This document shows, in pieces, positions 21,563-30,886 of a stretch of DNA of 30,886 bases; position 1 is the stretch's first letter, and every line of letters begins with the position of its first letter. The stretch covers positions 6,096 through 36,981 of the forward strand of contig NW_022985116.1 in assembly GCF_010015585.1 (NCBI RefSeq), in the 5' to 3' direction. A program made the position numbers and the translations under genes. The notes under the pieces were generated by a model. That model was not told the origin of the DNA. It did no database searches and worked only from the letters and a program-made list of their open reading frames with translations. Origin of the DNA: Eremomyces bilateralis CBS 781.70 (taxonomy: Eukaryota > Ascomycota > Dothideomycetes > Eremomycetales > Eremomycetaceae).

Positions 21563-24500
21563 TTATAACACCCAGCTCACTCGCTTTCCCTTCTGCACCA
21601 CCTTCACATCGTCAAACAACACCATCTCTCCCCTCCCTTCCCCCCTCCTCACTCGATCAACTCCCAAATGCTCCTTCCCATCCCTACCCAAATACACTCC
21701 AAACCCATACATCGCGGGCCCACCTACTCCCGCCACCCCCTTCTCCACATCCCCTCTCGGTTCCGGCACCGCCAAACTCTTCCCACTCTTCACCCTCACC
21801 TCCTCCCCAACTCTACCCCCACCGCCCACCAAGCTCGCCACGCTCCCCAAGAACCCGCTCCGCTGCACCACCACCCTCTGCCTGCCCAGCATCCGCGTGA
21901 CTAGGTCCGCCTTGCTAGCGCACCGCGCGAACGCCGCGTCGCTAACCATCGGCGACATGTACAGCCAGGAGATAGTCTCAGCGAGGGAGCTGGAGCGGTG
22001 GGGGAGGGAGAGGGATTTATGGCGGGGCGTGAGGAGCAGGATGAAGTAGGGGAGTGCGTGGAGGGAGAGGAAGGCGCAGAGCGCGTAGAGCGCGGGTGGG
22101 TGTGCGGAGATGAGGGTGGTGCCGGAGAGGGCTGATTGGCGAGGGAGGAGGGAATGCGGAGGGATGGAGGTGGAGGTGAAGGCGGGGGCAGGGATGGAGG
22201 CGCGGGAGGAAGGGGTGGAGGGATGGAATTGGGCCCAGAGGAGACCGGAGGCGAGGACGGGGATGGCGAGGTTAAGGAGCGTTATGAAGCTGGTGTAGGC
22301 GGGGAGGACGTGCCCGTTTGCGGCGGCGGCGAGAGTGGCGGAGAGGGGGAAGCGGTGGACGTAGTCGACGAGGAGAGATCGGTCGGCCGTGGCGCCGTTG
22401 GAGGAGGAGAGGGAGGCGTAGGGTTGCAAGGCGCGGATGTGGAGGTCGATGGCCTGGAAGGTGAGGAAGAGGATGAGGCCGAGGAGGGCAGGGATGAAAG
22501 CGTAGAGGAAGTTAGGTGCGGAGAAGCCGGCATCGTCGGCGAGGGCGGGAAGCATGGGGAGGAAACCTTTCATCGTGGCGTTGTTGACAAAGCTAACAAC
22601 CAAGAAGGCGATGAGGAGGACGAAGGCAATGACGAACCAAGCCACGGCGAACGTGTCGCGCAGGAACCAAGGGAGATAGCGCCGTCGGATGTCGAGAGAG
22701 CGAATATCGGAGCGGATCGAATATCCAGCTTCGATGTCTCGATGGCTTCCAGCCGGTATGTCCGACGGAGTTGATTTCTCCAGGATTCTGCCTCTTTCAA
22801 CCGAATACCTGCGAGTAGGTCCTCCTTCCTCTCCAATTCCATAGAAAACATCACCTGGGCGCTGGCTTGTGTACCAGTAACCCAGGCGATCAGTCCGGTT
22901 CCACAACCGCTTGTGGAATTCTTGGGTCGTTGCAAATGTTTCGCTGTCCGCATAATCGGACATGATATTCGCTCTCTCGAGCATTGCAGCTATATCTGCA
23001 AGGGATCGTGGATCCCACCGCAGACCGGTAGCTGCGCGTGCAGGCCAAAGGCCAGCCGCAATCAAAACAAGAGCGAGAAGTTGTAAAACATATAGTCCAA
23101 CAACCACCCAAACCACAATCTGGGCGGCAACCCATCGCCAAACGCCCCCGTCCACCGGCCCAAAGAATTTGACATTATAGCTCGATGCGAGCAGAGGGAT
23201 CGTAAAAATCTGGAGCCACAGCAAAATCATACAGACGCCAAGCACTGGCTGTCCAGCGCGAAATTGCCGGAACGCTCGACTAGGTATCAGGAATTGTTTG
23301 GCCGCTAGATCGAGGAAGACGGCTTTTGTACGGGCCTTCCTCGATGGGCTGGACAATGCAATAAAGGGAGAAATTCTAGTCAATGCGATGTCGATCTGCA
23401 TGACCCAAATGAGGAGAAGCATGCCAACGAGGGTGGGCAAATATCGAAAGAGGAAGTATCGGGAATCGCCGAAGTCTTGGTAGTCGAGGATGCCAGGGTT
23501 CTTGCGAGTGCTGAAAGAATATACAGCAGAGAGGATGAGGACGAATATAAGACCAACTAAAATGATCATGTACAAGATTAGCCAGATGGGGCGGAGGATA
23601 GAGGGGATAAATCGAAGAGGTGGATGTTCTGCTGAGTCTCGTGTGGGTTGGAATGGCGCAAAGATGTCTGTGAGTCGTCTCGCCGGAGAACTTTCTGGCC
23701 GGGAGGAGCCGTGCGGGCCATGATATGGAGAGGGAGGGTCGGGATATATTGGTTCGGTCTTTGGCGGTAAATGATGGCTCGGTCCCAGTATTTCCGACGA
23801 TGCGCGTGTGTGTCCGAATGCCGCAGCATGGCCATCTCCGAGCGGTGGAGTGTGGAAGGACTCTTCACTGGGCGTGAAAGCCCCTTCTGGCACATCCACT
23901 GCAGTCGCACGTCCAGGTGTGCCAGATGATTGGCCTGGTAAACCCGGATACTGCCGTGATGCCCTGCTGACTTCTTCATCGCGGGTAATCTGGTCAATCG
24001 CAAATCGAATGAACGGACTTGTGTCGACTCCGGGAGTTGTTGCAGGCGAGTACGGGTCCATTGCCTTCTCTTTATTACCACCCGCCAACGCAGGGTGGGT
24101 AGGTAGCCCAGCCTCAAGCGCCTTCAGGTCGTCCGCACCACCTCTTTCTTGGGTCTGAGAGCCGTCCGAGTGGCTTGACAAAGCCGGCTTCCGTCTCACC
24201 TCTTTTGTATTCGCTCGAGTGTGCGGTGATCCAAAGGAGGTGACAATATTGTGGACTTGTCCGTCGCCAGTAGTCAGAAGCCTCACCGTGTGCGGGTCTT
24301 GCTGTGCTGCGGCCGCTCGTTTCTTCTCATCGCTGGTTTCTGGAGTGATGTACTGCGATGGCGGAGTATTGTATATGATGGTGCGTTGCGGGGTGGCATC
24401 GGGATCGAAGGCGCCGTCCCGGTCGCCGGTTGAGGAAGACGTGTCGGCGAGGGAGAAATAATCTTCAGAGGCGGCAATGCTATGGTTGGAGATTTGATGG

Positions 24501-24649
24501 AGCAGTTGCGGTTGACTGACTACAAATGACGAGGAAAATCAGCGAAATTCGGACAAGGATGCGGCGCTGGAGAATATGCAGGATCCGATATGATGCGGTC
24601 ACTCACCATTAGTGTCTTTCAGAGATACAAGCGGCTTCGGCTCTGTCAT
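21563..24649 (-). CDS. DUF3433 multi-pass membrane protein
   Basis: Two exons (24649-24607 and 24519-21563, intron 87 bp) encode 999 residues. Exon 1 starts MTEPKPLVSLKD. Adding it gives a canonical start and phase-1 splice that feeds straight into the long open exon. The first 230 residues or so are hydrophilic and Ser/Pro-rich, probably cytosolic. Two related membrane blocks follow, each of about four hydrophobic segments, for example WLILYMIILVGLIFVLIL and FVIAFVLLIAFLVVSFV. Between them lies TGLRWDPRSLADIAAMLERA, the kind of conserved motif that marks the fungal DUF3433 family. Function of this family is not established. Its 3' end lies 104 bp from that of the kinase-YTH gene, so the two are convergent. 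The opposite strand carries a Glu/Gly-rich open frame that is a shadow. Confidence 0.88.
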
Positions 24650-25092
24650 AGTAAAAAATCAAAACAATTTGCAGAAAGACTCAAACTCATAAGCTGACAT
24701 TAGACAGTATAGACATGGACATAAGGCTGAAGAAGAGAACAATTGGGACTCCACTGCGATACATCTTATGAAGGTAACAATGTATGAGTTTGGTGTGGCC
24801 GGGATGCGGCTGGTAGCATATGTGTGGCTGGGGATAGCCCCCTGCTACAGAGATTGACGTGTCATGCTGTGCTGTCGATCCAAGTTAGTGGCTGATACGT
24901 TAGTAGCATTTTCGACCAAGCCAATTTCATTATTTTAAGTTGGCTTATCCCTTAGGAGTTATTAATTGGAGATTCAGTTGATGATGAAGTTGATACAGAT
25001 CAGTTTGAGGTGAGCAAGAGGTTGGAACTGAGACAGGGGTTCCAGTTGTCCACGTGACTACAGTATTCAAGGCTCCAACCAATGGTTGGCTT
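24650..25092. other. Intergenic region upstream of the DUF3433 gene
   Basis: This should contain the promoter of the DUF3433 gene, which reads leftwards. No gene is seen. It ends where the similarity between the two helicase-associated blocks begins (identical 23 bp at 25093-25115 and 27026-27048). Confidence 0.5.
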
Positions 25093-25103
25093 ACCTCAGC
25101 AAG

Positions 25104-25185
25104 CTCAGGCTATTTCTCAGGGGAGTCTAACCTTTTTTGTAAAAGGTCACGTTACTTTAACTACTCCTCTGGTAAATAGCCTGAG
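25104..25185. repeat. Foldback repeat A, upstream of the decayed helicase copy
   Basis: CTCAGGCTATTT at 25104-25115 is the exact reverse complement of AAATAGCCTGAG at 25174-25185. The stem continues inward imperfectly (CAGGGGAGT with ACTCCTCTG), and a second hairpin, ACCTTTT-TTGT-AAAAGGT, lies inside it. The right flank GATTCTGTCAATG matches the outer arm of the second foldback at 26998-27133, with one difference. Confidence 0.8.
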
Positions 25186-25385
25186 GATTCTGTCAATGAC
25201 GCGCACTGCTCTGCATAAATTTTGTATGTGGTTTGTATGTATCTCTGCGGATTTGACAAAATCACGATCCATTAATAACCACATCAAAACACGTCGTATG
25301 TACTCCAAAATCTGATCGATTGTGTATTAAAGTATTCTCTATCTCGTAATTGATTTTTTTTTACATGTCCATGCTTGTGTCGGGT

Positions 25386-25995
25386 GAAAAACGCTAATAT
25401 GTGATGAACTAGACCACACCGAAATCACCATCCAGCCATCGTTCCGGAGCTTACGGTCGAATGAGCCTGGAAAACACCCATTGGATGTCATATAACGCCT
25501 TTCTCGGTCGGTATTCACACGAATATCTATTATTGAACACATTTTGTGTTCATATTTCCCATGCGAAGCAAGGCGAGCGTTCGAAACGGGCGACGAGAGA
25601 CTGTGGACATCGCCAGAGATCTCGTCCACGATGCCTATAGCACTACGAGTATGCTAGCTATACAGCGGCTGGTCGAAATTGCAAGAGACGTGCCCGAGGA
25701 AGTGCAGAAGGTCATCATCCGAGCAGGCCTAGACCGCCATCTCTACCCATTCGAGCCTCGTTAGAAGCAGGTAGATGTTATATGGCATTTAGTATTCAAG
25801 TAGGAGGACCTTCCTCTTGTAGCGAAGATATCTTTTGGTAAAAGTGTCATATTCCAGGTAACGCTATTGCTTTGTCGCGGTGGCATCGGCTTCATCCTTA
25901 TCCCTTTGGATCGAATTAGACAGGAGTATATCGACGGACCGTCCCCTAGTTATAATCGGTCGACGTCTATATACTAAGAGGCGATAAGGATGCCT
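25386..25995 (+). pseudogene. Decayed, truncated copy of the RecQ-like helicase gene
   Basis: This stretch aligns with the 5' flank and first 150 codons or so of the open helicase gene at 27512. Its best preserved segment, TTSMLAIQRLVE through RAGLDRHLYPFEPR (within 25546-25764), matches TTSMLAIQDLVE through HAGLQRHLYPFQPR of the open copy. Beyond an in-frame stop the Walker A remnant ISFGKSVIF is still readable. Many differences are C-to-T or G-to-A transitions, which could reflect repeat-induced point mutation or plain decay. The similarity ends near 25995, where a reverse-strand remnant of another gene begins. Confidence 0.85.
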
Positions 25996-25999
25996 TTGT

Positions 26000-26850
26000 T
26001 TATTCTGCCACGGTTTCGAGATATCTGTGGGCCCTCTTGTAGCCTTTATAAACCCCAAGCTGGTGAAGAATATCGAGGACACGCCGTTTCACACCATTTG
26101 AATGCAGAAAGGCGTCAAATACGCGGGGAAACCTATTGCTCCCTTCCGACCCCCGAGAATAGCAGAGAATTAACGTGACTATCGCAATCCTGTGGTTAAA
26201 CTTAACAGGATCCCGTGGTAGTCGATCTTTTCTCATCTTAGGTGTCATAAGACTATTAAGCAATCTACATAGAAGAGGAGCACGAGTGCTAACTTGCTCG
26301 TATATCTGCCTAGACAGTATGTCGCCTAGTATACACTCGTAGTCCTCGATTTTCTAACCCTCTAACTGTTTCCCCCTCCCTACGCCGGTAGGTAAAGTCT
26401 TCTCCTAGATGCAGTCGACTTAATAGGCACTAAACATATCTACGGCTTCTTCTAGTGCCTTCATTTCCTTCCTTAGACCCTTTATAGTGATAGTTCCTGC
26501 CGCACTAGACGCGGGATTCTTATTAGTGCGTCTAAGACCTCTGGGCTCTGGCTAACCGTAGACAGCCTCAGCGAGCTATTTGGCTCGCGTGACAGAGCAC
26601 TCTCTATAACCACCCAACCCTTAAGTCGTCGCGTAGATGTAGATAAATTCTCAAAATTTAATGCTCTTTTCTTCATGAATTGACATATCTCATTTATTCT
26701 CTGTGGCTTACTGCGTCTTTGAGACCCTCTTACTTTCTGATGTGGTGCATTAGATGTGTTTGACGCAGCACTATGCTGAGGACTTGGAGCAAGTAGCAAA
26801 GTGGGCGAGTTCAACCGCGCGCTCTGACGACGCTGGTTTCAGGCCGACAT
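26000..26850 (-). pseudogene. Broken gene of an unrecognised mobile-region protein family
   Basis: Reading from an ATG at 26850, two open blocks look protein-coding. The first (to 26482) is Ser/Pro-rich and then basic, ending in a coiled-coil-like part. The second (26263-26000) reads SLMTPKMRKDRLPRDPVKFN onward, then FLHSNGVKRRVLDILHQLGV. Several in-frame stops lie in and between the blocks, the first only three codons after the ATG. The second block resembles, from memory, the N-terminal part of large DUF6589-type proteins found in repeat-rich fungal DNA; I hold that only weakly. The gene is cut off at its 3' side by the decayed helicase copy. Confidence 0.5.
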
Positions 26851-27511
26851 GACCCAAAATTCAATCAATTATGGAGAAAAAGCAGGGGAATCGAATGGTT
26901 ATATTTAATTGACGGAGCACAGTGTGGTAGTGGAAGAAAATGGAGTTAAAAATGGTCTTCCATTTGGTATGAAAGCTCTCCACACACACCCAAAACCCAT
27001 TGACAGAATCCTCAGGCTATTTGTTACCTCAGCAAGCTCAGGCTATTTGTGTTCGTGCCTGAGGCAACAAACCACACTATACCTAATCGGTAAATGCAGT
27101 TCTCGAACAAATAGCCTGAGGATCCTGTCAATGACGCTCACTGATAGATCGATAATTTGTATGTGTTTTTCGGGATTTTGGAAAATCTCACTTTTGCATA
27201 TTCTTCAATAACAACACGATAACTCATTGGATTTGTCCTCAAATTCACTGGGCTCTGCAGCAGGGTTTACTTTATCTGGAAATTGAATCTTTTTCCACTC
27301 CCGATGCCTGAGTCTTGTGAAAAACTCTGATATGTAGGAAACGAGAGAGCATCAAAATCGTCAACCAACCACCTTTCCCACGCTTAAGACTAAAGGGGCA
27401 TAAAGAGGGCCTAGAGAAATACTACCTAAGGTCAGTGGAATGTCTGCAGATACCATATAAAGCTTTCCTGTGTCGGGATTGACGCGTCCGTAGCATCATT
27501 GGGCACGTGTT
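26851..27511. other. Upstream region of the open RecQ-like gene
   Basis: It contains foldback repeat B (26998-27133) and about 380 bp that align with the flank of the decayed copy. In the last 110 bp before the ATG a frame different from the helicase frame reads HKEGLEKYYLR ... YKAFLCRD, a stop, then RVRSIIGHVLWPHPLCG. This resembles the remains of a C2H2-like finger. No independent gene is supported. Confidence 0.5.
26998..27133. repeat. Foldback repeat B, 136 bp with 28-bp inverted ends
   Basis: The left arm 26998-27025 and right arm 27106-27133 are reverse complements over 28 bp with one mismatch (CATTGACAG at the outer edge, CTCAGGCTATTTGTT inside). Inside the left half the block GCTCAGGCTATTTGT is repeated at 27036-27050, followed by an inverted GCCTGAGG. 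No target-site duplication is obvious. The element sits 378 bp before the helicase ATG, about the same place as foldback A before the decayed copy. Confidence 0.88.
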
Positions 27512-30334
27512 ATGGCCACATCCCCTATGCGGAACAAGGCGAGCATTAGAAGACGGCGACGAGAGACTACAGGCGATACAAGTTGTCTTATCCAAGATGC
27601 CAATAACACTACGAGTATGCTGGCCATACAGGATCTGGTTGAGAAGGCAAGACACTCACCTGAGGAAATTCAAAAAGGCATCATTCATGCAGGCTTGCAG
27701 CGCCATCTTTATCCATTCCAGCCCCGCCCGAAGCAGATAGATGCAATATGGCATTTAGTCTTCCAGAAGGAGGACCTCCTCCTCGCAGCCAAGACATCTT
27801 TCGGCAAGAGTATCATATTCCAGGCAGCGCCGTTGTTTTGTCGAGGTGGCATTGCCCTTATTATCATCCCTCTCGATCGAATCGGACAAGAGCAGTGTAT
27901 CAAGATCCAGAGACTTCCTGGAGCGAGATCCCTGTTCATTAATGGTAGGACGGATAAGACTGATGCGTTGGCCCAAGAGATTAAGACGGGTATATATACT
28001 CATCTCCTCATGGGCCCAGAGATCGCAGCCGGTTGGTTTCGATCAATAGCAAGCAACCCGTCCTTTAAAAAGCGCGTCTCAGTCGTGGCTGTGGATGAAC
28101 TCCATTTAGTGGCCCTGTGGGGAAGTGGTATCCGTCCACAGTATGCACAACTCTCTCTTCTACGTCGAAGACTAGGAGCGTATATCCCTTGGTTTGGATG
28201 TTCTGCCACGTTAGACCAAGCGACGTTGGATATAGCGAGGAAAATGACAGGCTTCCAAGCCAGCTGCGAGATTTTCCGAACCTCTATCGACAGGCCGGAG
28301 ATTAAGCTGATCGTGGAGACTATCGAGCCGCGGACCACGAAAAGGTTCACTAGTCTCTTCTTCGTTCTACAGGACGCCATGACGAATGGGCTACCGACGC
28401 CTATGAAAATTCCGAAAACGATAATTTTCATAGATTCACGACGCGATATCCAAAAATGCGCAGAATGTTTGCGAGACTGGCTGTGCAGACTGTCGTCAGG
28501 GGCCATAAGACACCGCGACAGCAGAGAGATTATCCAGGTCTACCACTCACACACCACGCTGCATGATAAGGAGGCCCTGTACAGCGAGTTCTCCAAAGTG
28601 GATTCCAAGATTCGAATTATGGTCGCAACTGAGTCACTGGGAACGGGAGTGGACCTCTCGGATGTCATACGTGTCGTCCAATATGGATTCCCCTTGGAGC
28701 GGCTTTTAAGCGTTCTCATCCAACGGTTTGGTCGTGCAGCTAGAATGGCCAGCATCAAGGGGGAGGCTGTCTTCCTGGTGGAAAGCTGGGCTGTAGGCGA
28801 CAGGGTTTCATCAACAAGAGCGGCGTTCTCCAGAAGCCGGAAGCAGTCGTCTTTAAGACAGCTTTCTTATACGAGCCAGCTAGCTCAGTCATGCCCCGTC
28901 GAGCCAGAAGCGGAGAGTGATGTTCCAGACCACGAAGCGGATGTTGCTGTAGACGCCATTGACTATGGCGTCCCAGAAGACCAGCGCAAACGCAAAACAC
29001 AGAGAGAGCGCCGGACAGAGCTGTACAATGACTGCCCAGCACTATACAATTTTGTCAATCGATCCAATTGCCTACGCCGAATCCTGATGGATTGGCTGCA
29101 AGAGAGTTTGTCAGATCCCGCATCTAAGTTGCCTCCTCCTAGACCGGACGAGTGTTGTAACGCCTGCAACCCTGGCCTGACGCGGACGGTGCCTTTCCCG
29201 TGGGACATTGCTCCCAGTCTTCGGAAACCCCACGCTGGGACAGCACCAGGTGCATTTTATGACCGCCTAGCCCTCTGGGGAGACAATGTTGTTAACTCGG
29301 CGCATCAGACGGCGAAGCCCGAACTTTCCGTGAAGCTATTTACTCAGAAGAGTGAGTGGATATCATTATCGACAGAATATGCCTACATCCATACAGCCGC
29401 TGAGTTGGAGGAGTTTGTGAAATCGACCTGGTTGAAAGACCATTCCGATGAACTCTTTAAGGAGTTTAATAATATCAAGTCCTACGTCGTGAGGAACTGG
29501 CCTGGAGGTAGCAGGCTAGAAACGTCACGGACGTCAGGAGCTGCAGGCCCAGTGCAGATTTCCCTTGATTATCAAGAAGTCTACAAGGGTCCAGAAGGGA
29601 GAGAGACTCAAAAGGGGCAATCTTCAGTCGCGATTGAGCATCCCACTCAGCCAGAGAAACCTGCGTCCTTCTTGCGTAAGAGCGATGATTATATTTCCTC
29701 ATTGGAGAAACTCATTGCTCGCGCGAGAGAGAATACAGCATTATGCTCTCCATGTTCACCTGACCGAGCGTTGTCAGAAAGACAGCCTATGATTATTGCC
29801 GAGCAACAGTTTCGACAAAGTTCGTTGCTCGAGAGACAAGGTCCCCCTGCCACGAAGCAGATGTCCCAACAAGGAGAGCCTCAGGAAAGAAGAGTATCGA
29901 CCGAAGTAAAGACTCTAATAACTCCCGATCAAGGACGAAGAGCATCATTTTTGCGTGACCGAGAAGAGTACGCTTCCTCGCTAGAACGAATCACTGCCAA
30001 CGCAAGAGAGATATCAGCCTCGTGCTCTCCTTATCTAGCTACCCAATCAGTGCCGATAGTGGTAGCAGATTCGTCATTAACATCCATTAGGTCGGTTACA
30101 TCGACAAACGTAGATTGCTCCTCTGGCATATCTAGTGTTTTCGAAGACAGTGAGAATGGTTTGTCCAGCGTAAGTGGTGGCAATCAGTCGTCGAAACGTC
30201 CCGCACCGAGTGAAGGAGAAGGAGAAATGATAAAGCGGGTCGCTCTCAGCGTTTTAGACTCTAATATAAGGCGAAGTCCTCGCAGTGAAAAAGAGAAGAA
30301 TAGGCGTTATTACCACGGAGAGCGGATATTATAG
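27512..30334 (+). CDS. RecQ-like superfamily 2 DNA helicase, repeat-associated
   Basis: A single uninterrupted frame of 940 residues. The helicase core has a Gln-motif-like segment (YPFQPRPKQIDAIW, 67-80), Walker A AKTSFGKS (93-100), a DELH box (195-198), SAT (231-233), and in the second half ESLGTGVDLSD and QRFGRAAR (404-411). A Cys-rich element with NCLRRIL and DECCNACNP (about 545-553) resembles the RecQ zinc-binding region. The low-complexity C-terminal third holds an internal duplication: SFLRKSDDYISSLEKLIARA (about 719) and SFLRDREEYASSLERITANA (about 812). Proteins of this kind occur in many copies in fungal genomes, often near telomeres or in transposon-rich DNA. The foldback repeat upstream and the decayed second copy to the left fit that. 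ATG at 27512 is taken as start, but alignment with the decayed copy is strongest only from residue 34, so the N terminus may be wrong. Confidence 0.85.
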   Translation: MATSPMRNKASIRRRRRETTGDTSCLIQDANNTTSMLAIQDLVEKARHSPEEIQKGIIHAGLQRHLYPFQPRPKQIDAIWHLVFQKEDLLLAAKTSFGKSIIFQAAPLFCRGGIALIIIPLDRIGQEQCIKIQRLPGARSLFINGRTDKTDALAQEIKTGIYTHLLMGPEIAAGWFRSIASNPSFKKRVSVVAVDELHLVALWGSGIRPQYAQLSLLRRRLGAYIPWFGCSATLDQATLDIARKMTGFQASCEIFRTSIDRPEIKLIVETIEPRTTKRFTSLFFVLQDAMTNGLPTPMKIPKTIIFIDSRRDIQKCAECLRDWLCRLSSGAIRHRDSREIIQVYHSHTTLHDKEALYSEFSKVDSKIRIMVATESLGTGVDLSDVIRVVQYGFPLERLLSVLIQRFGRAARMASIKGEAVFLVESWAVGDRVSSTRAAFSRSRKQSSLRQLSYTSQLAQSCPVEPEAESDVPDHEADVAVDAIDYGVPEDQRKRKTQRERRTELYNDCPALYNFVNRSNCLRRILMDWLQESLSDPASKLPPPRPDECCNACNPGLTRTVPFPWDIAPSLRKPHAGTAPGAFYDRLALWGDNVVNSAHQTAKPELSVKLFTQKSEWISLSTEYAYIHTAAELEEFVKSTWLKDHSDELFKEFNNIKSYVVRNWPGGSRLETSRTSGAAGPVQISLDYQEVYKGPEGRETQKGQSSVAIEHPTQPEKPASFLRKSDDYISSLEKLIARARENTALCSPCSPDRALSERQPMIIAEQQFRQSSLLERQGPPATKQMSQQGEPQERRVSTEVKTLITPDQGRRASFLRDREEYASSLERITANAREISASCSPYLATQSVPIVVADSSLTSIRSVTSTNVDCSSGISSVFEDSENGLSSVSGGNQSSKRPAPSEGEGEMIKRVALSVLDSNIRRSPRSEKEKNRRYYHGERIL

Positions 30335-30339
30335 ATGGA

Positions 30340-30886
30340 CTACTCCGACTCGATATCCGAAGGTAAGCCCCATTCGTGGGCTTCATCTCTATCTTCCAAG
30401 GGCTGGTGACGTAGGTTAGCACAAGACTGAATACTCTACTAGAACAAAACATACTAGTATCGCCATCATGTCGTTATCGGGATCCAGATCAGCCGTCGCT
30501 CCTCCTGTCTCGTAAGGTGGCACTATTATTTGATCTTCGTCTCTCATGACCTTGGCGTTAAATATTTCTAGCTTCTTTGTCGCCACCCTTTCGAGCCCGA
30601 TCGTATGTATGTCCGGCGCTTGATGTCTGGCTTTCCTACCGCCCCTGTAAAATTTAATCGAATCGCACGCCAATTCAAATGCCAGTATATGAATATCATC
30701 CACTGGAGAGGGCACGGAATGCTTGGAGCTTTCCTTCCGCGCAAATGCTTTCTCTATCGTCTTGCGTAGGAAAACAGTGTATTCTGCTGTTAACGAGGTA
30801 GTCTTAAACAGTGCATCTAATCCGAAAGTCGACGTTCGACGGGCCCAAAGCTCTCTTTTCAGCTCCAGGTTCAGATATTCAAGGCT
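30340..30886 (-). CDS. Unrecognised protein, 3' end only (runs off right edge)
   Basis: The frame is open from the window edge (30886) to 30455. It then splices through a 52-bp GT-AG intron (30454-30403, branch GCTAAC) to a last exon 30402-30340 ending SDIESE. The spliced fragment is 164 residues, basic in its first part and acidic at the C terminus. The tail DIESE and the perfect branch site support the intron over reading straight to the stop at 30416. No family is recognised. Its stop is separated from the oppositely oriented helicase stop by only 5 bp, so the two transcripts must overlap at their ends. Confidence 0.6.

Noticed and set aside
22136-22774. A 212-codon forward frame, extremely rich in Glu and Gly.
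   Set aside because: It lies opposite the DUF3433 gene and mirrors its GC-skewed codons. It has no domain or splice structure.

Overview
The window looks like nuclear DNA of a filamentous ascomycete (Pezizomycotina). Genes are split by short introns (47-87 bp) with GTAAGT-like donors and CTAAC/CTGAC-like branch sites. The proteins are also typical: an NmrA-like reductase, a GPI-anchored GH18 chitinase with a CBM18, and a DUF3433 membrane protein. I see no bacterial operons, rRNA, convincing tRNA or CRISPR. All gene models were spliced by hand from the sequence; in each complete model the exon phases match and the total length is a multiple of three.

Layout. 789-1829 (+) NmrA-like NAD(P)-binding protein. 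3173-4570 (-) fragment of a PIF1/Helitron-type helicase, with a 26-bp perfect palindrome between two CCAAT-containing repeats at its upstream side. 5211-7269 (+) dihydroxyacetone kinase. 8661-11081 (+) transketolase-family protein that reads as dihydroxyacetone synthase. 11845-14656 (-) GPI-type chitinase. 14657-19501 is gene-poor. 19502-21458 (+) is the most unusual gene: a Ser/Thr protein kinase that splices in frame into a YTH (m6A-reader) domain. 21563-24649 (-) DUF3433 membrane protein, convergent with the kinase-YTH gene.

The right 6 kb is a repeat-rich island. It holds a decayed copy of a RecQ-like helicase gene (about 25386-25995) joined to a broken reverse-strand gene (26000-26850), then an open RecQ-like helicase gene (27512-30334). 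Each helicase copy has a related foldback repeat 0.35-0.4 kb upstream. An incomplete reverse-strand gene runs off the right edge, and its stop lies 5 bp from the helicase stop.

How genes may work together. The synthase would convert formaldehyde plus xylulose 5-phosphate into dihydroxyacetone plus glyceraldehyde 3-phosphate, and the neighbouring kinase would phosphorylate the dihydroxyacetone. The pair reconstitutes the two key steps of the methylotrophic-yeast formaldehyde assimilation route. The kinase-YTH protein would couple phosphorylation to binding of methylated RNA. This is an inference from domain content only.
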